64,000 bases of DNA from Dipteronia dyeriana (taxonomy: Eukaryota; Streptophyta; Magnoliopsida; Sapindales; Sapindaceae). Position 1 is the stretch's first letter, and each line of letters begins with the position of its first letter. The notes below the pieces were generated by a model. The model saw nothing but the letters and a program-made list of their open reading frames with translations. It ran no database searches and had not been told where the DNA came from. The DNA lies in contig CM065297.1 in NCBI GenBank assembly GCA_032871835.1, positions 66,389,253 through 66,453,252 of the forward strand, written 5' to 3'. Below are positions 10,402 to 21,384 of the stretch, piece after piece. A program made the position numbers and the translations under genes.

Positions 10402-10661
10402 GGTTTTCCTATCAGTGTGTATTGATATAACTTATATCAATGTGTTGTTTGTGGACCATTGATTATAGAAAAGTTTTGACAATCGCATATGTTGGAACCC
10501 CGTTCACCGGTTACACAGTGGAACTAGGTTTTAAAATTTTTAATACAGTCCATAATCTGTATATGTGACTAGTGAACTTGGGATCGTAATTATTTTTCGG
10601 AACTAATACATACAATATGTAAGCACAAGAAATATTAATCAATATAATCAAAAGAAGAAAA

Positions 10662-10771
10662 TCTTACCAACGTTTGGAGGCTCCTTCACTTCATGATGTG
10701 CTCCTGTCTGAACCACTCTTACCAACGTTTGGAGACTCCTTCACTTTATGATGTGCTCCTGTCTGAACCAC
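10662..10771. repeat. 55-bp tandem duplication inside the solo LTR
   Basis: Two head-to-tail 55-bp units, 10662-10716 and 10717-10771, each starting TCTTACCAACGTTTGGAG, differing at two positions by eye. Confidence 0.9.
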
Positions 10772-11098
10772 TCGATCTTCCTCGCTATCTCCCGGAACTG
10801 GTAACTGTGTGTGGACGCGTCACAATCTCAGGAACTTGAATAGAGGATGTAGAGAGAATTGAAGAAACTCTTTCTTCTATATTTGGTGTACTGATTTCAC
10901 GTACGCATGAATTGCATCTCATGCAAAAAATATATTGACAGATGTGGTTTCGTATCTCCAAAAACAATATATATCAAATATATATATATATATATATATA
11001 TTACTACTCACACACCCTGTTTGATAACAGAGCAAGCACTTCCTTTTTTTTAAAAAAAATAAATATATATATCACACACTCACACATACACACAACAC

Positions 11099-11099
11099 A

Positions 11100-11182
<83 letters not shown>
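11099..11182. repeat. Compound AC/AT microsatellite
   Basis: An AC run followed directly by an AT run. It creates spurious open frames encoding poly-(Thr-His) and poly-(Tyr-Ile). Confidence 0.95.
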
Positions 11183-11186
<4 letters not shown>

Positions 11187-12837
11187 CCTCCACTTCTTTT
11201 TGTTTAATATATATCTATATCTTACGCCTACTCCTTGTGTTCTATATATATATATTATGTGTATCAAGTATTTGCATCATATGCAAATTCTTCTTTTGAC
11301 TATTGTTTCATGTACACACACCAATTTGCATCCAATACAATCTCTTGTGTTATTAATTGATATATATATATTTTTTAATTATCCTTTTCAAATATATCAA
11401 ATATATTAAAAGTGATAATTAGTATTTTAAATTTAAACTTAAATTCAAATACTTAGATAAATGATTTAGTAAAATAAAATAATCCTATTATTTTATCGTC
11501 ACCTAAATCCGTATATCAACTAACACCCTCCAATTAATAGTTAATTCATAATTCATAATTATCAATATAATTAAATAATCTAATTATTTAATTAATTTAA
11601 CTATTAATATTCATTAATTAAATAATCTCATTATTCAATTAATTTCCGAATATATATACGTGTCACTTTTGTAACACAGTCAATTACACAATCCAATTAA
11701 TTAACCCTTGTTACCTAAATTGATTGGGCTAACAAGGGGACATAATGGACCTACAGTATTTTGAGCTCCAATAATCCTTGGAATCATTAATTAAACTCTT
11801 TAATTAATATTCCTTGATTATTAACTCCGGTGTTATTCCACTAAAAACCCGTAAAAACCCAAAACTGCACTATCTCAACTGTAAACGCTTTTACACAGAC
11901 CGATACAACTCAGTGTCCATCGATATAGCTATTACATATTGTGTGATCCTCCACAATAGTTCATAATTAGAGCTGGGTCATAATGTTCGTTATACCCCTC
12001 TAATTACATATATCCTTTAAGTACCATTGATTATCTAATGGACAATAAATCCTATTTCCTCACGGAATTAGGAGAGCGCTCATATTGTCCAAACCCCGAA
12101 TCAACCCTTAAAGGAACTACCGTCTACTTATCATAAGAAAGAGTGGATTCCACTATTGTGTACAAATCTTTCCAGTCACAAGCCAAACCGTAATCCCAAC
12201 ATACGGAGCATATTGATTGGAAACTGTATATGATCTCACTCATGGTATATCAAAGACCACGATCTAACCTGAAGGAGTCGATAAGACACTCAAGATTAAG
12301 ATCACCCATATATAGCCATCATTAGTTGATATATTTGAATCTCATCGGTAAACGGATTTTGGTGAGAGATTCATATAGATCATGGTCCAATCCTATATGA
12401 TCACATTATACAAGGTGCCTCCATTCTCATATCTCCATATGAATAATTCAGGATAGAATTATCGTACATTACAGAATGAACCGCAACTATAGATTAACCA
12501 TAAATAAACTACCCAGCTTTATTTGTTATCTATGGACTCTTTAGATTGCACGTCTCTTACTATATCCATTTGTATATGACACTCCTATACACAGTTCGAG
12601 ATTACATCCGGCAATCTTGGATTTTAAATATATGCACAAGTTATAAAATAAAAAACACAACAAGAATGAATTGAACTTTTCCTTTTATTTATTTCATAAA
12701 TCCATTTACAAATTACAACTTTTGGGTATAAACCCCAACAACATATACTTTGAGTCAGAGTATATAAATCTAAGGTCTACATCCAACACACTGACGAATT
12801 TATATCATTGTGCACTGACTTGAAATTTTTTGTATAT

Positions 12838-13230
12838 ATATAGTGGTTCTATCATAAAGGATCGATTATTTTAATTTCGGTAAGAACCACTATAAAATCA
12901 CATCCATTTTTATGAATTTTGGTCTGAACTTTTTTGTGGATGATATGTTCAATTAAATCTACCTATGGATAAAATTTGAAAAATTTTACGGCACCACAAT
13001 TATTTTTCATGAATTTTCTTGTATTTCACCCTTTTTCCGATGCCTTTATATTTAACAAAATCGGGATAAATAGTTGTAGTGCTTGAAAACTCAAATTGTA
13101 TTCATAGGTAGATTTCACTAACAATATCATCGATAAAAAAATCCAGATCAAAATTTATAAAAATGGATGTGATTTCATGATGGTCATTACCGAAATTAAA
13201 ATAAGGGATCCCTTATAAGAGAACCAATAT
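12838..13230. mobile_element. Fold-back (palindromic) MITE, about 390 bp
   Basis: The left arm starts ATAGTGGTTCT at 12839 and the right arm ends AGAGAACCAATAT near 13228. Reverse-complementing the right half gives matching blocks in the same order along nearly the whole left half: TTATTTTAATTTCGGTAA, AAATCACATCCATTTTTAT, CTACCTATG. The element is therefore one long imperfect hairpin. AT microsatellite flanks hide any target duplication; superfamily not assigned. Confidence 0.75.
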
Positions 13231-13495
13231 ATATATATATATATAGTTTACTTGAAAAAAAATCATTGTTTTTCGATTTTTTTTAAATGTTTAACAAGTA
13301 AACCGAAAATGACTCTCCATTTCTAATGAAACATGCAAAAAAATATCAAGATTTTGTTATTAATATCATAACGGCGTCTACATTAAAATCTGGAACATAA
13401 TCGTTAAATTAAAAACCAAATTCAAACTCAAAAACAACAAAACACAGACAAGAGACTTTACAAATTACATGGATTAATATAACAACAAACATATA

Positions 13496-13740
13496 TTATA
13501 TGGGAATTGCATTAGAGACATAAGGGTAAACAACGGTGGCCGGATGAGCCATGATGCAGCAGCCCTTCAAGTGCTTGAAACAGTAATCAACAACACCCAC
13601 CGGCCACTCCACCACGCCCTTCATCACGAACGTCAAGAACCCAAGTGTGGACCCCACCACCTCGATACTTTCCCTATCGAGGTACATTAATTGGGTCTGG
13701 CTACTGTACGCAGGAAAAGTTCTAGGTATGATACCAAGCC
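13496..13740 (-). CDS. Orphan ORF, possible terminal exon of unknown gene
   Basis: A minus-strand open stretch with higher GC than its surroundings, ending TAA at 13496-13498. The readable C-terminal part includes MYLDRESIEVVGSTLGF, a Cys-containing segment (DYCFKHLKGCCIMAHP) and ends YVSNAIPI. Immediately upstream on this strand is a T-rich stretch ending CATACCTAG, which would fit an intron 3' splice site. The open frame continues to 13894 but that part looks intron-like. I do not recognise the product. It may be a host exon, a pseudogene piece or chance. Confidence 0.3.
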
Positions 13741-13894
13741 TTTTGAAAATTAAACACAACCATTGGATTGAGAAAAATGTCAATCCAACGGGGTGGAAAA
13801 AATATAAACAATTAAAATAAACAATTAACAAGCAATCGGTTACACCGGTTCCTTGAAAAACCTCTGTGTTCACTCTCACACTCTTCTTTCTCAT

Positions 13895-14300
13895 TCAATC
13901 TCTCTCACTCCTTTCAACATCATCCATTTCAAACAATAATCAAAACCCTATTACTGACCTTAAATCCTAACCTTCGAAGGTTAGCACTGGATTGGGTCTC
14001 GAAGTTTGAATTATTTGAACCTCAAACTCGATTTCTAGAGGTCCGTCTCCACCGCCTCTATTGCGTTCGTAGATGTCAAATCTCCACAGCCAGTCGGAGG
14101 AGATGGACGTGGAGTTCCAACGCGGAGGAGTCAGATCTTGTCCAATTAGAGGAGATCAACATCGATCTCCTCCGCGTCTAGTCGATCTCCTCTAGTGGCG
14201 TAGGAGTTCCAAGTTTATAACGCCGATCTCCATCGATTGGAGGAGACCTTCCAACTCTTGCAGGAAGAGCCACCACCGGCGGAGTTTGAGGTTTTGTATT
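13895..14300. other. GC-richer island with repeated GGAGGAGAT/GATCTCC motifs
   Basis: Unlike the AT-rich surroundings, this stretch is rich in GGAGGAGAT and GATCTCCTC. It could be an untranslated first exon or divergent promoter region of the adjoining ORF, but no frame or domain supports a gene. Confidence 0.3.
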
Positions 14301-15984
14301 ATTTTAGATACGTTTACTGAAAGTGCTTTTTGGAGTTCATCATTCTCGAATTCAGGAGTTCAAAGCTATTGATTTCATTTTTCTGGGTTTGGTTGCAATA
14401 TTTTTTATATGGGTTTGCTTTGTACTGTTTGTAATTATGTAATTTTTTTTCAGGGTTTGCTTTATGATGTTTGTAACTGTGTAGAAGTTTTTTTTTCTAA
14501 ATTGGTCTGGTTTTCTTTTCTTTTCTAGGTTTGATCTGGTATTCTCACTTTGGTTTTCTGTATTTTTTTATTGCTTTTGGTTTGATTTTGTCTTTTTCTT
14601 TTCTGGGTTTGTTTTGATTTCTGGACTTTTTTAAAGTTTATATTTGTAATAAGGATCATTAGGTTAGTGATGTGATTGTTTTGTTTGTTTGGTGAGAAAA
14701 TACAAGTGCAAGTTGGAAGAAAAAATTGGAAGCCATAGATTTCTTAAAGAAAAATCAAATATCGCTCCTTCATACACTGCACAATGAGTGGTGGATGGCC
14801 TTTGGGTAAATGATTGTATTAGCACCTTATAAGTAAGAAAATGGTAGTACGAATGCGATGCGAGTTTGGTTTTGTAGTGATTTACTGTTGGAATTTATCC
14901 TGCCACCAAATTCACCGATGGAAATTTTTGGAGAGTAAATAGAGTTGTTATAAATTTATCTTCATTGGATTTATTTTGTTACATCCTTTCTTCAGTTCTT
15001 GTCAATACTCTACTTGAGGTAGGCTTATTTTAATTTTCATTTTCAGTGGTGGGATCTATGATGAACTGCCAACTAATTTCAGTTAGAAATGAGATTTCTT
15101 AAACATTGAAATTTCAATGTTGTTACACAATGATTTTCTTCAGTCTATTGAACTTTATTTAAAGTTGATTTTGAGTATATTGATTTTTTTTAGTATATTG
15201 GTTTAGTCGATCATTACCGGTTTTTTACAATGGTTAAGGTCTTAACATTTTAACTGAAATTTTGAGGCTGTGTAGGGAATTGATTTTGAAGTCAAATTTG
15301 TAAAGTTGTTGAGCTAGAGTATGGAAGAGAGGCAATACAAGCTCTTAAATAGTTTGACAATAATGGAGTAGACCATCAGGTTTTTTTCAGAGGCTGATGT
15401 ATATTTTTGAATTGTTCTTTACACTTAGTTCAACTTCAAGCAATTCAATATGATTTTACAAAATTTAAATCGTTCATTGTGATGGCATTTCCTTTGAACT
15501 AAATATACCAACAAACATTATTTCTATTCAAATGAAAAGTAGAGTCATTATGTGTTCCCAAACTTGGTGTTTAAAGAAACTTTCTTTTGGTGTGACTTTT
15601 TATAGATTTATAATGCTGATGTGTATACTTGAATGGAGGTTCGATATCTGAAGAATGTAACTCCTTAAAAAAAACAAAAAGACGAACTCTTTTGTAAATT
15701 CTACCGACTATTATGTTAAGTTGATTTTTTCTAGTGACGATGATATTTTACATATTTAGTGAGAAATATGGATATATAGGAGAAAATAATTTAGGTGTTT
15801 TCTTTAACAGAGATGAATCTACCGATTTTAATTTTATATTTGCTACTGTCACAATTTGGGAAAAAATGTAGAAACTCGATATGATTATTAGTAAATATTT
15901 TTTTTAACCAACTTTTTCTTGTTTTATAAATTAATTATTGAAATTTACACATTATAATTATTCATAATTTTGTTATATATATAT
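14301..15984. other. T-rich intron-like or intergenic DNA, no gene seen
   Basis: Long T-rich runs on the plus strand with occasional CAG acceptors resemble plant intron sequence. No domain, LTR end or inverted repeat was found. An AT microsatellite lies at about 15975-15990. Confidence 0.45.
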
Positions 15985-16150
15985 ATATATAATATCAGAA
16001 ATTTTCAAGTCAATATGCAATGATATAACTTTATCAGTGCGCTGGATATTGACCATTAGATTTACATACTTTGACTCAAAGTGTATGAATTTGTCAAAAC
16101 TTCTCCATAATCAGTGGTCCACATGTAACGCACTGATATAATATAAAATG
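15985..16150. repeat. Uninterrupted copy of the MITE-like repeat
   Basis: Matches, in reverse, the two halves flanking the solo LTR at 10490-12740, including the junction region ACAAATTCATACACTTTGAG at about 16060-16090 read on the minus strand. It serves as the empty-site reference for that insertion. Confidence 0.65.
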
Positions 16151-16544
16151 ACTATATATATAACAAAATTTATAGGATGTATTGTTATTTTTTTAAGTTG
16201 TTTGGAGATGTATTGTTACCCTTATTATATTTGACTGCTTACTAATATATTAAAATTTAATTTTTAAGAAGTTTTAAAGTTTATTATTAAATATTTAAAT
16301 TTATATTGATTTTTTAAATTATTATTGTAAAATTTATATCGATTTGTAAGTAGTAATTATTAATACCAAATATTTAATTTATAATTTGGAAAAAAATCGA
16401 ATTTAAAATTCTCGAAGATGATGAGTAATTGAATATGACAATACAATATCGGTGGCTTTATTACTAATTAATAAGAATATTATTATTACAATTGATTTAA
16501 AAGCTTAAATCTATTAAAATTAATGCAACTCTATATCTCTTTAG

Positions 16545-16810
16545 AAAAAACAAGGGAAATTATCATTTTGGTTCTTATATTATAGCCGACAATGACATAT
16601 TTTTAAGTTTCTTTCGTTTCTTCACCAGGAAGGTCTCTTAGTTTTAAAAAAAAGTATCAATTTAGTGCATTTGATCAGATTTTTAATGGTCAACCCTCAT
16701 AAAAAAATGACTATTTTACCCTTGCCTTCAATTTAACAACATAAAAGTACTGTTTTACCCTTTAAAAATTTTGACAAGTACTTGAAACTATGAAGATACA
16801 AATGTCCTTG
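16545..16810. other. MULE-like terminal sequence, candidate
   Basis: Reads GGGAAATTATCATTTTGGTTC and continues with wording common at plant Mutator-like element ends. No inverted partner was found downstream, so this is only a candidate end; it lies 350-600 bp upstream of the GRF ORF. Confidence 0.25.
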
Positions 16811-17162
16811 ATAACTTGTTGTATTGCATTTTTAACCTTGAATATAATACAATAAAAAATACTTGATATCTTGTGGTGCTTTGAATTTTTTGTTTTCATT
16901 GACTTGTGAAATGATGATTTTACCTTATTATTCTGAAATTAAAAAATGGGAGAAAGGATTGGCATCACAAAAAGCAGCATATAAGAAGAGTCGATGCCAG
17001 CTCCTTCTCTATTTTTTTCGTTACAAATCTCTTTCTTCATCTTTTGTTCTTCATCCTCTGTTCAGATATCAATATATTTTGAATTCATTTGTTTTTGTAA
17101 GGGTTCTAAGTTTAACACAGCGAAAATAACTTCTTATTTCTTGCAACAAAATATCAAAAATT

Positions 17163-17444
17163 ATGGCATCGTCATCGTCAAGCTTTACGAGTGCAAATGC
17201 TGGATGGATCAAAGTTAAAAATAGGGTATGCAGATATGGGAATGGGAAGAAAGCAACTTTATGGGTCTCCGAGATGAGCAAGAATCGTAATAGACTATTT
17301 TTCAGTTGCAATGCATGTAAATATTTCAAGTGGTGGTCTTCTGATAATGAAGAATGGGAAAGTATAGAGGAATTTGTATCATCTAATATTCCTAAAAATG
17401 TGCAGAATCAAATTTTTCATACGACAACACACAAGTTGGCATGA
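17163..17444 (+). CDS. GRF-type zinc-finger small protein, probably frameshifted
   Basis: A 93-codon frame. After a Ser-rich start comes RVCRYGNGKKATLWVSEM, then RLFFSCNACKYFKWW, the Cys/Gly/Phe pattern of the GRF zinc finger, a nucleic-acid-binding fold found in plant proteins of unknown role. The second Cys of the usual CxCG is replaced (CRYG). The ATG at 17163 has A at -3 and G at +4. The stop TGA overlaps an ATG that opens a second frame encoding a hydrophobic helix. Small plant GRF proteins often end in a membrane helix, so one frameshift may have split a GRF-TM protein. It may be a captured gene inside a transposon or a host remnant. Confidence 0.55.
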   Translation: MASSSSSFTSANAGWIKVKNRVCRYGNGKKATLWVSEMSKNRNRLFFSCNACKYFKWWSSDNEEWESIEEFVSSNIPKNVQNQIFHTTTHKLA

Positions 17445-17635
17445 TGACTGTCAACTATGAGAAACTGCAAGGGAGTTTGGCTTGGTTGAAAGTCCTTGCC
17501 ATATTTCAGTGTGTGCTACTAGCTATATGCATCAATATGACTTATACATGTAGTAAATGTGTTTCATGCATTACATTATTTAAAGAGTTTCATGCATTAA
17601 ATAATGTAATATCAGCATGTAACATTTGCAAGTAA
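17441..17635 (+). CDS. Small hydrophobic ORF overlapping the GRF ORF stop
   Basis: A 64-codon frame starting MMTVNYEKLQGSL with a predicted membrane helix WLKVLAIFQCVLLAICI, then a Cys-rich tail. It overlaps the GRF frame by four bases (ATGA). In small plant GRF-finger proteins a C-terminal helix after a short spacer is common, so this is best read as the displaced C-terminus of the previous ORF; independent translation is unlikely. Confidence 0.35.
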   Translation: MMTVNYEKLQGSLAWLKVLAIFQCVLLAICINMTYTCSKCVSCITLFKEFHALNNVISACNICK

Positions 17636-17912
17636 CGGCAAATAAAATACTATATTTCTTCTTAGTCCATGCATAACAAGAAAACTGCAATGACAATGCA
17701 GATAATACAAACAATTTTCATTAACTAATGGCTAGCAAGCAACACACTGTTTTCAAGCAAGCATCCAATCAAGCAACCAACACAAAATAACTTGTAATTC
17801 CATTACAGTCACTGGAACCAAAATAAATCATCACAAAGTAAGTTATGGACACAACCAAATAACTTTAACAACATCCTAGTAATTTAACTTGACACAACAC
17901 ATAAACATGTAA

Positions 17913-18068
17913 TCAGATTTTACCAAATCTAACACAAAAAATGTTACTAAGATTGTTTTCAAGCAACGTTGTCAGAAGAGAAATTCCTTCAAGGTTTGGA
18001 TGTGAACCTATTTGAGAGCAAACATCAGCCACACGTGTTGGTGGAGTCGTGGGTTGTGCCGTATTCAT
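17913..18068 (-). CDS. Unrecognised 51-codon ORF
   Basis: Minus strand ATG at 18066-18068 to TGA at 17913-17915, reading MNTAQPTTPPTRVADV, then a Leu/Asn-rich end. An acceptor-like TTTTTGCAG lies 15 bases upstream of the ATG, so it could be the last exon of a lost gene converging on the GRF ORF. No domain is recognised. The 17640-17910 stretch holds nothing I can name. Confidence 0.2.
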   Translation of the reverse strand: MNTAQPTTPPTRVADVCSQIGSHPNLEGISLLTTLLENNLSNIFCVRFGKI

Positions 18069-18599
18069 TAGTCAAAGTTCTGCAAAAATTGATTCTGATA
18101 GTTAGTAGATACCTTGTTATGTAGTAACATACTAAGAAAAAGTAAACTATAATATTTACCCATCTGTAGCTGAAAATTGTTGATTTATAGTACTACTTGC
18201 AGTCCACATGTGTTGGAACCCTATAATATATGGATATGTTATTAAATAACACTTTATTAAAACATAAATATACATGTATTGATATTAATGCAGCTAAAAT
18301 TTAATATACCTGTAAGATGTAACAGCTAATGCATTGGTTTTTTGTTTAGAAGCCTTTTTTTCCTTTTGAGGCTGATTGTTTACCCTTTTCCTATATTATG
18401 TATAAGTAATTATTCATTCAAGGGGGGAAAAATCAATTTAAGTTATTGAATAAATCTGAAGTTTTTTACCTTATGGAAAAAGCCATGCGTCCAACAAGTT
18501 AATGCGAATGATAATTGTACTATAAAGCGGGAAAATAATAATTAAACATACCAAACATAGATTTCACATGAAAAACCCAAAAATGTAAATCCTAAAGTT

Positions 18600-18850
18600 G
18601 TCGGAGAGAAAAGAATAAGGTTTTACTACGCAAAGGTGAATCACATGCACTCAATCTCTCTTTCACTCTTTGCAACTGTATATTTTCGCATGTGCGTACA
18701 TAACGGCATTAAGAGTCTATTTATATATGTATAGAACTATGATTCTTTGTTTACAAGTAAGGAAAATTGAAGAGATTTAGTAGGACTCTGACTATGATTC
18801 AAGCAAACCTGACTAAATCTGATTTACATAATTTTTTGATGGTTTCACAA
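18600..18850 (-). repeat. Old Tat-type LTR fragment
   Basis: On the minus strand the blocks TTACTTGTA, a GTTCTATA-CATATATAAATAGAC promoter region (TATA box 18718-18726) and downstream CTC-rich sequence follow the same order as in the Tat LTRs at 5829-6701 and 25059-25810. Ends are not defined. It is more diverged than the other copies. Confidence 0.5.
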
Positions 18851-18893
18851 AATGATGAGGTTAAAAAATGCTTAGAAAATATTCAAATAAAAA

Positions 18894-18960
18894 ATATATA
18901 ATAATCTTACAAAATAATCAAATCAATAATATATAATAATCTTACAAAATAATCAAATCA
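18894..18960. repeat. Two-copy AT-rich tandem repeat
   Basis: Two near-identical units of about 32 bp, each ATATATAATAATCTTACAAA plus AATAATCAAATCA. Confidence 0.8.
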
Positions 18961-19146
18961 AATATATAATCATATAACAACAACCTTTTTTTAACCTAAG
19001 GCAACCATATGGAAATTTATGTTAGTATTAAATATTTAATTTCATATATAATAATAATTTAATAAAAAATGATATCATTAATTTATTATAATAAATAATA
19101 ATAATATAATATCAATAGGTTCTTCTAACGTTTGGTGTGGTGTGGT

Positions 19147-19172
19147 GGGGTGGGGTGGGGTGGGGTGGGGGG
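19147..19172 (+). repeat. (GGGGT)n G-quadruplex-prone tract
   Basis: Five consecutive G4-or-longer runs separated by single T bases, 17 bp upstream of a solo LTR. The pattern meets the four-run G-quadruplex motif on the plus strand. Confidence 0.85.
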
Positions 19173-19188
19173 TTTAATAGGTTGTCTT

Positions 19189-21384
19189 TGTTGGGATTAT
19201 GCTCGATAGCAAGAGTATAATAATGTATTTGACAATCTTTTCATATTAATAAAGTGATTTCTAGTTTAACAAATCTTATAGTATTTATAGTTATTATTAT
19301 AATTTTCAAAAGTAAATAATCATAAGGTCCAAAGGCTATGAGAAAAGAAAAATTGTTCATACATTTAGATATATATGAGGTAGACAAAATTCTTTAGTTA
19401 ATCTTGAATAATATTCACAACTTAAGAAAAAGATTGGACGCCTTTCTCTTGTTAAAGTTGTAGATTCTTTTGCTAGAATTTGAATGGGATCAAATGTGTT
19501 ATGATGAGTCTAAAATTATCAAAGTGTGGTGTCTTTGGGCAAAAGAATCTAGTGTACTAGGTGCATAAAATAGGATCACAGTGAAATACTTTATCTAGAA
19601 CCGTCAATGGATAAAAGTTTTCACTTGAAGACAATCAGAGAGTCTATCTCAATCCTGAGATAAATGATGGACTTATGGTTGCAAGTGTTATCATTTGAGC
19701 TATCAATGAGTACGATTATATAGCATAGTCTATCCTCGATAGTTTGGTGGTATTCATTTGTTAATCGATAGAGGACTTCATTTATAGATATGGACATCGT
19801 GACTTCATTTATTAAATAAGAGTAGAATATCATCATATGGATGTTTTGAGGTATTGAATAATAAATCTTAACGTTAAGTTTTCAATAGTGTCTATTGAAA
19901 CATGGCTTCTTGATAAGTCAAAATATTAAAGTTCAAAATGTGGTCATATAAGTAAATATGGTAACTTAGAGAGCTATAGGCGGTCTATGAGTTCTTGGTG
20001 ATTACTGGTATTCTTCACGAGGATACACTTTCTCCATTAAGATTGTCTAGGGTATGAATGAAAAATATTAACTTATTCTATCTTTATTTAAGAGTTCAAT
20101 TTTAGTTATTTAGTGGAATGAACTAAAATTAATAGATTGGACCTAAGTGAATCATTTGTTGATTGTGATTGGGTTGTGTCTATTGGAGCTTAAATTTAGA
20201 TAGTCTGCCAAGATCCCCAATCCACACGAACTTCCATGGATCACTTGATATATTCTACCGGACCAATTTAGGGGTCCATCTAGAATTGTATTAAGGCATG
20301 TGGACTTATTTCTTTTTGTAAGAATGAGTCTAGTTCACACGTGTATATTTTATTAAGGTCCAATGGATTTAATAAAATAAAAAAAATAATATATTGACTC
20401 ATGTATATGTGTTGGGCGGCAAGGCTATATAAAATAGCTTAATATACTATTTTTTATTTTATTATTTACTTAAGTGGAAATTAATTAATTTGATAATTAA
20501 TAAATTATTTAATTAAAAGTCAAAATCTTTTTTCTAGTAGGAGACAGTCTCCTAATATTATACTATTGTTGGTAGTATAATTAATATTAATGACTATATT
20601 TGATAAGTAGATAAATAAAAGGAATTATTTATCTAGTCAAATTAGGAAATCTTTAATATGGTCACAAATACACTAATGAGTTGGATTATGAGTCTTGGTG
20701 TAGGAAAGAATTCTTTTTGGAAAAGGATTCTTGGTCACTAAGTAAATCCACCTAAGAATAAGATTTTTGCCTACCAAGTAAATCCTCTTTAGGAGAGGAT
20801 TTGTGAACCTATAAATATAGGTTGTAAATTTTGACCAAGCCTTAGTTTTTGGTGTGAGAAGTTGTTTTTTATTATTTTTTTATTGTTATAAAAAAAACTT
20901 CCTCCAACTCATTGTGTGAAGAATTTGGCCAAGCATAGAGAAAAGCGGGAATGTTTTTGTTTTCGATAGTACACTAGTATCATTTGCATCAAAAGGGTTT
21001 TGTGTACAACATCGAATCAAGGTTCACACGATTTTCAATCAAATTGATTGATAATTCACAAGTGACCGGACATTCTTGGTTTTTCTCTTGGAGGATTATT
21101 GTGACTAACAAAGAAAATGATTTTGTTTGTTTCCATCCTCAGGTATACAATTTAAAGAAAGGGAGCCCACACTCCTAGGTGATTCACGTTCGTGATTGGG
21201 TTGGAAGATCTTACGGATTCAATTTGACGCTAGTTCAATAGTCATGAAAAAAAAGGTACGATACTTTTTATATACATCAATTAATCTAGGGTTAAGGTTC
21301 TTGTTATTGAAAAAGGGAAAAATTTTATTTATACCAAACCCTAACTTTAATTTTTTACGCTTCCGTTGCGCGATTTTCCCTACA
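19189..21384 (+). repeat. Solo LTR of the long-LTR copia family
   Basis: Plus-strand LTR of about 2.2 kb starting TGTTGGGATTATGCTCGATAG and ending TTTTCCCTACA. It matches the reverse complement of the 3' LTR at 32230-34555 along its whole length. No PBS follows and no polypurine tract precedes it, so it is solo. Flanks GTCTT and GTATC agree at only three of five bases, so the target duplication is doubtful. Short open frames inside are chance. Confidence 0.82.

Larger units (their letters stand above)
10490..12740 (-). repeat. Solo LTR, about 2.25 kb
   Basis: Starts TGTTGGAACCCCG and ends AACCCCAACA, i.e. TG...CA with inverted ends. Flanks are GCATA (10485-10489) and ACATA (12741-12745), a 5-bp duplication with one change, and neither PBS nor polypurine tract adjoins it, so it is a solo LTR. 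Orientation is inferred from the TGTTGGGGTTTATACC end resembling an LTR start on the minus strand. Inside are a 55-bp tandem duplication (10662-10771) and an AC/AT microsatellite (11099-11182). The lineage is not determined. Confidence 0.75.
10405..12835. repeat. Short palindromic repeat (MITE-like) split by a solo LTR
   Basis: Bases 10405-10489 and 12741-12835 together match, in opposite orientation, the uninterrupted segment at 15985-16150. Shared blocks include GTGGACCA-TGATTAT-GA-AAGTTTTGACAA, CTTTGAGTCA-AGTAT and GCACTGA-T-GAAA-TTT. Both contain inverted pieces around TCAGTG/CACTGA. No protein is encoded. The interruption is the solo LTR at 10490-12740. Confidence 0.65.

Noticed and set aside
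10942..11409. 155-codon open frame with poly-(Thr-His) and poly-(Tyr-Ile)
   Set aside because: Produced by the AC/AT microsatellite inside a solo LTR.
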